Below are positions 5,893 through 8,378 of a stretch of DNA of 8,378 nucleotides, one piece after another. The position numbers and the translations under genes were made by a program. Each line of letters starts with the position of its first letter. Within the stretch, counting starts at the first letter, position 1. Origin of the DNA: Prochlorothrix sp035286285 (GTDB lineage: Bacteria > Cyanobacteriota > Cyanobacteriia > Prochlorotrichales > Prochlorotrichaceae); NCBI GenBank assembly GCA_035286285.1, contig JAYKJG010000039.1:1-8378 (forward strand), in the 5' to 3' direction. The notes under the pieces were generated by a model. The model was given only the letters and a program-made list of their open reading frames with translations, was not told where the DNA came from and did no database searches.

Positions 5893-6288
5893 ATGAAAGT
5901 TCTTGCATCCCTGTCTAAGCGCTTTGCTGCTGTTCTGTCCCTGCTCGTACTGGTTGCTGGCACCATTCTACTGTCTGCCGCGCCCGCCTCTGCGGCCAGT
6001 GTCCAAGTTAAAATGGGCACCGACAAATTTGCTCCCCTCTACGAACCCAGCGTCGTCAGCATCAGTGCCGGTGACACCGTTCAGTTCGTCATGAACAAAG
6101 TTGGCCCCCACAACGTGATCTTCGACAAAGTGCCCGCTGGTGAGAACGCCGCCACCCTGTCCAACACCAAGCTCGCCATTGCGCCCGGTCCCTTCTACAG
6201 CGTCACCCTGACCACCCCCGGCACCTACACCTTCTACTGCACCCCCCACCGGGGCGCTGGCATGGCCGGTACGATCACCGTCCAGTAA
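5893..6288 (+). CDS. petE: Plastocyanin precursor
   Basis: Plastocyanin is the small blue-copper protein that carries electrons from cytochrome b6f to photosystem I in the thylakoid lumen. The 131-residue precursor has a clear signal peptide: KR at 9-10, a hydrophobic core at about 11-29, and PASA (31-34) before the likely cleavage site, leaving a mature protein of about 97 residues. The copper ligands are all visible: H73 in GPHNVIF, then C116, H119 and M124 in YCTPHRGAGM. The mature part is somewhat shorter than the roughly 100-105 residues usual in cyanobacteria, with a short segment between the first histidine and the C-terminal copper loop. The start ATG gives the complete signal peptide; only a weak GAG lies eight bases upstream. 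Two hairpins follow the stop. Repeated TACA-N3-TGTA sites upstream suggest copper-dependent control, as known for petE in Synechocystis. Confidence 0.97.
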   Translation: MKVLASLSKRFAAVLSLLVLVAGTILLSAAPASAASVQVKMGTDKFAPLYEPSVVSISAGDTVQFVMNKVGPHNVIFDKVPAGENAATLSNTKLAIAPGPFYSVTLTTPGTYTFYCTPHRGAGMAGTITVQ

Positions 6289-6311
6289 GCTTTGACCCTC
6301 TTCAAGACGAC

Positions 6312-6334
6312 CGTTTTCCCCTTTCAGGAAAACG
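6312..6334 (+). terminator. First hairpin after petE
   Basis: CGTTTTCC (6312-6319) pairs perfectly with GGAAAACG (6327-6334) around a seven-base loop, and only TTT follows. It starts 24 bases after the petE stop. With so short a T-run it may protect the mRNA 3' end or support the stronger terminator downstream. Confidence 0.5.
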
Positions 6335-6346
6335 TTTAAGATTAAC

Positions 6347-6372
6347 TGGGCATCTACGGGTGCCCATTTTTT
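6347..6372 (+). terminator. Intrinsic terminator of petE with UACG tetraloop
   Basis: TGGGCATC (6347-6354) pairs with GGTGCCCA (6359-6366), with one G-U pair, around the loop TACG closed by C-G, a very stable UNCG-type tetraloop. Six Ts (6367-6372) follow directly. This is a classic Rho-independent terminator. Its last T is the base before the first possible lipB start codon. Confidence 0.88.
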
Positions 6373-7107
6373 ATGGTTTCTGACCCGATCGCCATGTCCC
6401 ACCCCTGCTACCTCATCCAAGCAGCCCAAGTCCCCTATCGCCCCGCCTGGGACTGGCAACGGCACCAAGTCGCCCAACGCCGCAGCAACCCAGCACTCGC
6501 CGATATTTTGCTGTTACTGGAACATCCGCCGGTCTACACCCTAGGACGGGGCGCAACGGAAGCCTTTTTGCGCTTTTCTCCCCACCATCCCCCCGCAGAT
6601 CTGTATCGCATTGAGCGGGGGGGCGAGGTCACCTACCATTGTCCGGGGCAAATTGTGGGCTATCCGATCCTGAACCTCCAGCGGCATCAGCCCGACTTGC
6701 ATTGGTACTTGCGGCAGTTGGAGACGGTGCTGATTCGGGTACTGGCGCGGTATGGCTTGGGGGGGGAGCGGATTCCGGGGTTAACGGGGGTTTGGGTGGA
6801 GGGGTGCAAAGTGGCGGCGATCGGCATTAAGGTCAGCCGCTGGATTACCATGCATGGCTTTGCCTTGAATGTTTGCCCCGATTTGGCCGGATTTCAGGAG
6901 ATTGTGCCCTGTGGCATTGGCGATCGCCCCGTGGGCAGCTTAGCCCAGTTTATTCCCACCGTGGATCCCCTCCAGGTCCGCAGGGCGATCGTCGCCGAAT
7001 TTGCCCACAGCTTCGACCTACAGTACCGGGAAGCACCGACCTGGACCGCCGCCGATCGGGCCACCCTCAACCTCACCCCCCTCCAACTCAACACCCCCGC
7101 CCCCTAA
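6373..7107 (+). CDS. lipB: Octanoyltransferase (lipoyl synthesis)
   Basis: LipB transfers octanoyl from octanoyl-ACP to the lipoyl domains of 2-oxoacid dehydrogenases and the glycine cleavage H protein, the first step of lipoate synthesis, in the cytosol. The 244-residue protein has the family blocks in order: LEHPPVYTLGRG (49-60), RGGEVTYHCPGQIVGYPIL (82-100), GVWVEGCKVAAIG with the catalytic lysine K146, HGFALNV (161-167), and IVPCGI with the catalytic cysteine C180. The ATG at 6373 touches the T-run of the petE terminator and has no ribosome site. The ATG at 6394 (residue 8, MSHPCYLI) is a good alternative that fits the family N-terminus. Neither has a clear Shine-Dalgarno. The gene faces the DUF928 gene with a seven-base gap and no obvious terminator between them. 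Confidence 0.96.
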   Translation: MVSDPIAMSHPCYLIQAAQVPYRPAWDWQRHQVAQRRSNPALADILLLLEHPPVYTLGRGATEAFLRFSPHHPPADLYRIERGGEVTYHCPGQIVGYPILNLQRHQPDLHWYLRQLETVLIRVLARYGLGGERIPGLTGVWVEGCKVAAIGIKVSRWITMHGFALNVCPDLAGFQEIVPCGIGDRPVGSLAQFIPTVDPLQVRRAIVAEFAHSFDLQYREAPTWTAADRATLNLTPLQLNTPAP

Positions 7108-7114
7108 TGCCACC

Positions 7115-8032
7115 CTAGAACCGCTCGAAGCGCAGTTGCATCCCCTGGGCGATCGTCGCGGGCTGCACCCTCACATCGGGCGCTGTCGCCGTGGAGCAAG
7201 GGGCCAAAAACGGAACTTGGCTCAACTGCATCAGATCCACATCTTCATCGGACAGCAGTTCCCGCCAAAGGTTCTCCGGCTCCGCTGCCCCCTCCCCTTG
7301 CTCCACCTGACAGTGCAGGTCCGCCAAGGTTGCCAGGGTATCAAACCACAGACCTTCCTGAGCAAAAAACAGCGCCCGATCGCCCTCAGGGGTTTGGGCC
7401 AAAGCTTGGTACTGTTCAGGGTTGAGGGGCGATCGTTCAACCCAGCCCTTAACCGTAATGTTGTGAATGGGGTCATTGGGATCGCACAGCAAACTCACAT
7501 ACCAGCGGTAGGGCTGTCCCTCCACCAAGGGGGGCAAATTCAGGGTTGCAGGCAGTTGTAAACTGGCAATCCCCGCCTCACCGTCAATTTTGAATTCCGT
7601 CTGATAGATTAACGTGTCGTCCCAGAGCCGATCCCCGCTCTGGACCACAGAAAAAAGGCGAAATTCGGCCCAGCGGGCCTGGGTTTCCGGCACATACCAG
7701 AAAAAGCGGGGATAGGCGGCTTGGGTGAGGGCCATGGCCGAGTGGGGGATCAGGGGCGCAAGGGCCAGACCCTGGGGATCCACACAGGCTGTGCGAGGGT
7801 TGCGGGTTCCACCGCCTTGGGTCATTCCGCTGTCGGGATAGCCTCGCTTGGGGGCTGTAAAACTATCTGCCTGGGCAGGCATGGCTCCGTTTCCCCACCC
7901 CAGCAACAGGGTCAGCAAGCCGACGCTTAAAGCAGTGCGGCTCCGCTGGGGGCTGGGGCGGCGCGGGGGGAAGACGGACAGGCAAGCAGCCAAGGGGGAG
8001 GAACCGGCAACCGATAGAGAGACTAAGTTCAT
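7115..8032 (-). CDS. DUF928 domain protein, exported
   Basis: This 305-residue protein matches the cyanobacterial DUF928 family, whose function is unknown. Family hallmarks are LAPLIPHSAMALTQ (90-103) and YPRFFWYVPET (107-117), then EFRLF (123-127), GIASLQLP (154-161), L-x-EGQPYRWYVSLLCDP (169-185) and VKGWVER (194-200). The N-terminus carries an Arg-rich n-region, a hydrophobic stretch (about 34-45) and MPAQA (51-55) before DSF, consistent with an export signal with an unusually long n-region. The true start could be later, although no in-frame ATG lies between residue 1 and the hydrophobic core. The C-terminal 100 residues are variable in my recollection of the family. A MITE-like element ends 58 bases upstream of the start, so the promoter must lie within or beside it. 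Confidence 0.88.
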   Translation of the reverse strand: MNLVSLSVAGSSPLAACLSVFPPRRPSPQRSRTALSVGLLTLLLGWGNGAMPAQADSFTAPKRGYPDSGMTQGGGTRNPRTACVDPQGLALAPLIPHSAMALTQAAYPRFFWYVPETQARWAEFRLFSVVQSGDRLWDDTLIYQTEFKIDGEAGIASLQLPATLNLPPLVEGQPYRWYVSLLCDPNDPIHNITVKGWVERSPLNPEQYQALAQTPEGDRALFFAQEGLWFDTLATLADLHCQVEQGEGAAEPENLWRELLSDEDVDLMQLSQVPFLAPCSTATAPDVRVQPATIAQGMQLRFERF

Positions 8033-8089
8033 GGCGGGAGTCAGATACTGTGGAATCGAACGGGAAGCCCTGCATGACCTCTGTGCAAC

Positions 8090-8188
8090 GGGTGCATTTC
8101 ACTTTTGCCCCTGGACGGACTAAAGTCCGTACTACGAGCCGTTTGAGACTGGTCAGGGTCTGGGTTGCTCCAATAGTGAAATGCACCC
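8090..8188. mobile_element. MITE-like element with perfect 14-base inverted ends
   Basis: GGGTGCATTTCACT (8090-8103) is the exact inverse of 8175-8188. The same ends, slightly diverged, bound the element at 5085-5220, but the interior differs. Here it contains ACGGACT-AA-AGTCCGT (8115-8130), a perfect seven-pair hairpin followed by ACTACGAG, a repeat core I recognise as common in cyanobacterial genomes. It has no coding capacity and no clear target duplication. Any activity would need a transposase encoded elsewhere. Confidence 0.82.
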
Positions 8189-8191
8189 TAT

Positions 8192-8208
8192 GCAAACGCA
8201 TCTATAGC
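8192..8208 (+). repeat. Direct repeat GCAAACGCATCTATAGC, copy 1
   Basis: An exact 17-base match to 8308-8324. It begins four bases after the MITE-like element. With copy 2 it brackets the hairpin repeat at 8239-8281. Confidence 0.85.
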
Positions 8209-8238
8209 GATCCGAAATGAAATATAAAGACTCTGGCT

Positions 8239-8281
8239 CCCCTCTCCCCTCCTGGGAGAGGGGTTGGGGGTGAGGGGTCTT
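8239..8281. repeat. GC-rich hairpin repeat related to the helicase insertion
   Basis: CCCCTCTCCC (8239-8248) and GGGAGAGGGG (8254-8263) form a perfect ten-pair stem with a five-base loop. The following TTGGGGGTGAGGGGTCTTC matches the right arm of the element at 2594-2689 closely; both continue into TCTTC. Confidence 0.8.
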
Positions 8282-8307
8282 CAGATATCACAGCGGATCA
8301 CTATATA

Positions 8308-8324
8308 GCAAACGCATCTATAGC
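8308..8324 (+). repeat. Direct repeat GCAAACGCATCTATAGC, copy 2
   Basis: An exact copy of 8192-8208, directly followed by a partial third unit (GCAAACGCA, 8323-8331). The flanking CGGATCACTATATAG (8294-8308) is roughly the inverse of CTATAGCGATCCG (8203-8215), so the pair also encloses the hairpin repeat as an imperfect inverted repeat. Confidence 0.8.
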
Positions 8325-8378
8325 AAACGCAACGGAAGGAAGGACAACAGCGCAACGGGCCAATGCAGATGACCTTAC

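Larger units (their letters stand above)
8033..8378. other. Gene-free, repeat-rich right end
   Basis: No gene or RNA is recognised here. From left to right it holds a short unique stretch upstream of the DUF928 gene, a MITE-like element (8090-8188), a 17-base sequence repeated at 8192-8208 and 8308-8324, and between these a GC-rich hairpin repeat related to the one in the helicase gene. Confidence 0.6.

Noticed and set aside
5968..6477. Long open frame antisense to petE and the start of lipB
   Set aside because: It mirrors the GC-rich codon pattern of petE, which is certain from its copper ligands and signal peptide. The antisense product is low-complexity and Gly/Val-rich.
7118..7140. Bidirectional terminator between lipB and the DUF928 gene
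   Set aside because: Only a four-pair stem (CGCT/AGCG) inside the DUF928 coding end can be drawn and there is no T-run, so it is not supported.
7863..8201. Minus-strand open frame covering the MITE-like element and the start of the DUF928 gene
   Set aside because: It overlaps the DUF928 signal-peptide region in another frame and includes the inverted repeats. The composition is Arg/Pro-rich and matches no family.

Overview
The window looks like cyanobacterial chromosome. It carries a plastocyanin gene (petE) with the full set of copper ligands, a DUF928 protein and an XisH/XisI pair, all families typical of or restricted to cyanobacteria. It also has five perfect GCGATCGC (HIP1) octamers and several dispersed-repeat types that recur in cyanobacterial genomes. 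Genus and species cannot be read from this sequence.

Layout. Positions 1-4573 hold a leftward (minus-strand) cluster. In transcription order it is a 1139-residue fusion of a phospholipase D-like domain and a SNF2-type helicase, then xisH, then xisI (overlapping xisH by 13 bases), then the first 97 codons of a protein that looks like an Eco57I-type restriction-modification methylase and runs off the left edge. This resembles a compact restriction or phage-defence operon with XisHI embedded in it. Positions 4600-5523 are a scrambled patch. It holds a possible C-terminal gene remnant, a small membrane protein of unknown function, and an orphan HepT-like (HEPN) toxin gene whose 3' end has been rewritten by a MITE-like element.

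Positions 5524-5892 are the petE upstream region, with three tandem 13-base TATAAC-containing units and two copies of a TACA-N3-TGTA type site around a possible promoter. petE (5893-6288) is followed by two hairpins. The second is a strong intrinsic terminator whose T-run ends one base before the first possible start of lipB (6373-7107). lipB converges on a minus-strand DUF928 gene (7115-8032). The right end (8033-8378) is gene-free and made of nested repeats, including a second MITE-like element with perfect 14-base inverted ends.

The most notable points are the helicase/XisHI/methylase cluster, a 96-base palindromic repeat inserted in frame inside the helicase (32 codons), shared MITE ends enclosing different repeat cargo at two loci, a MITE that supplies the last 11 residues and stop of hepT, and the architecture of the petE promoter. 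petE (photosynthetic electron transfer) and lipB (lipoate synthesis) are housekeeping genes. The left half and the right end are accessory, repeat-rich DNA.
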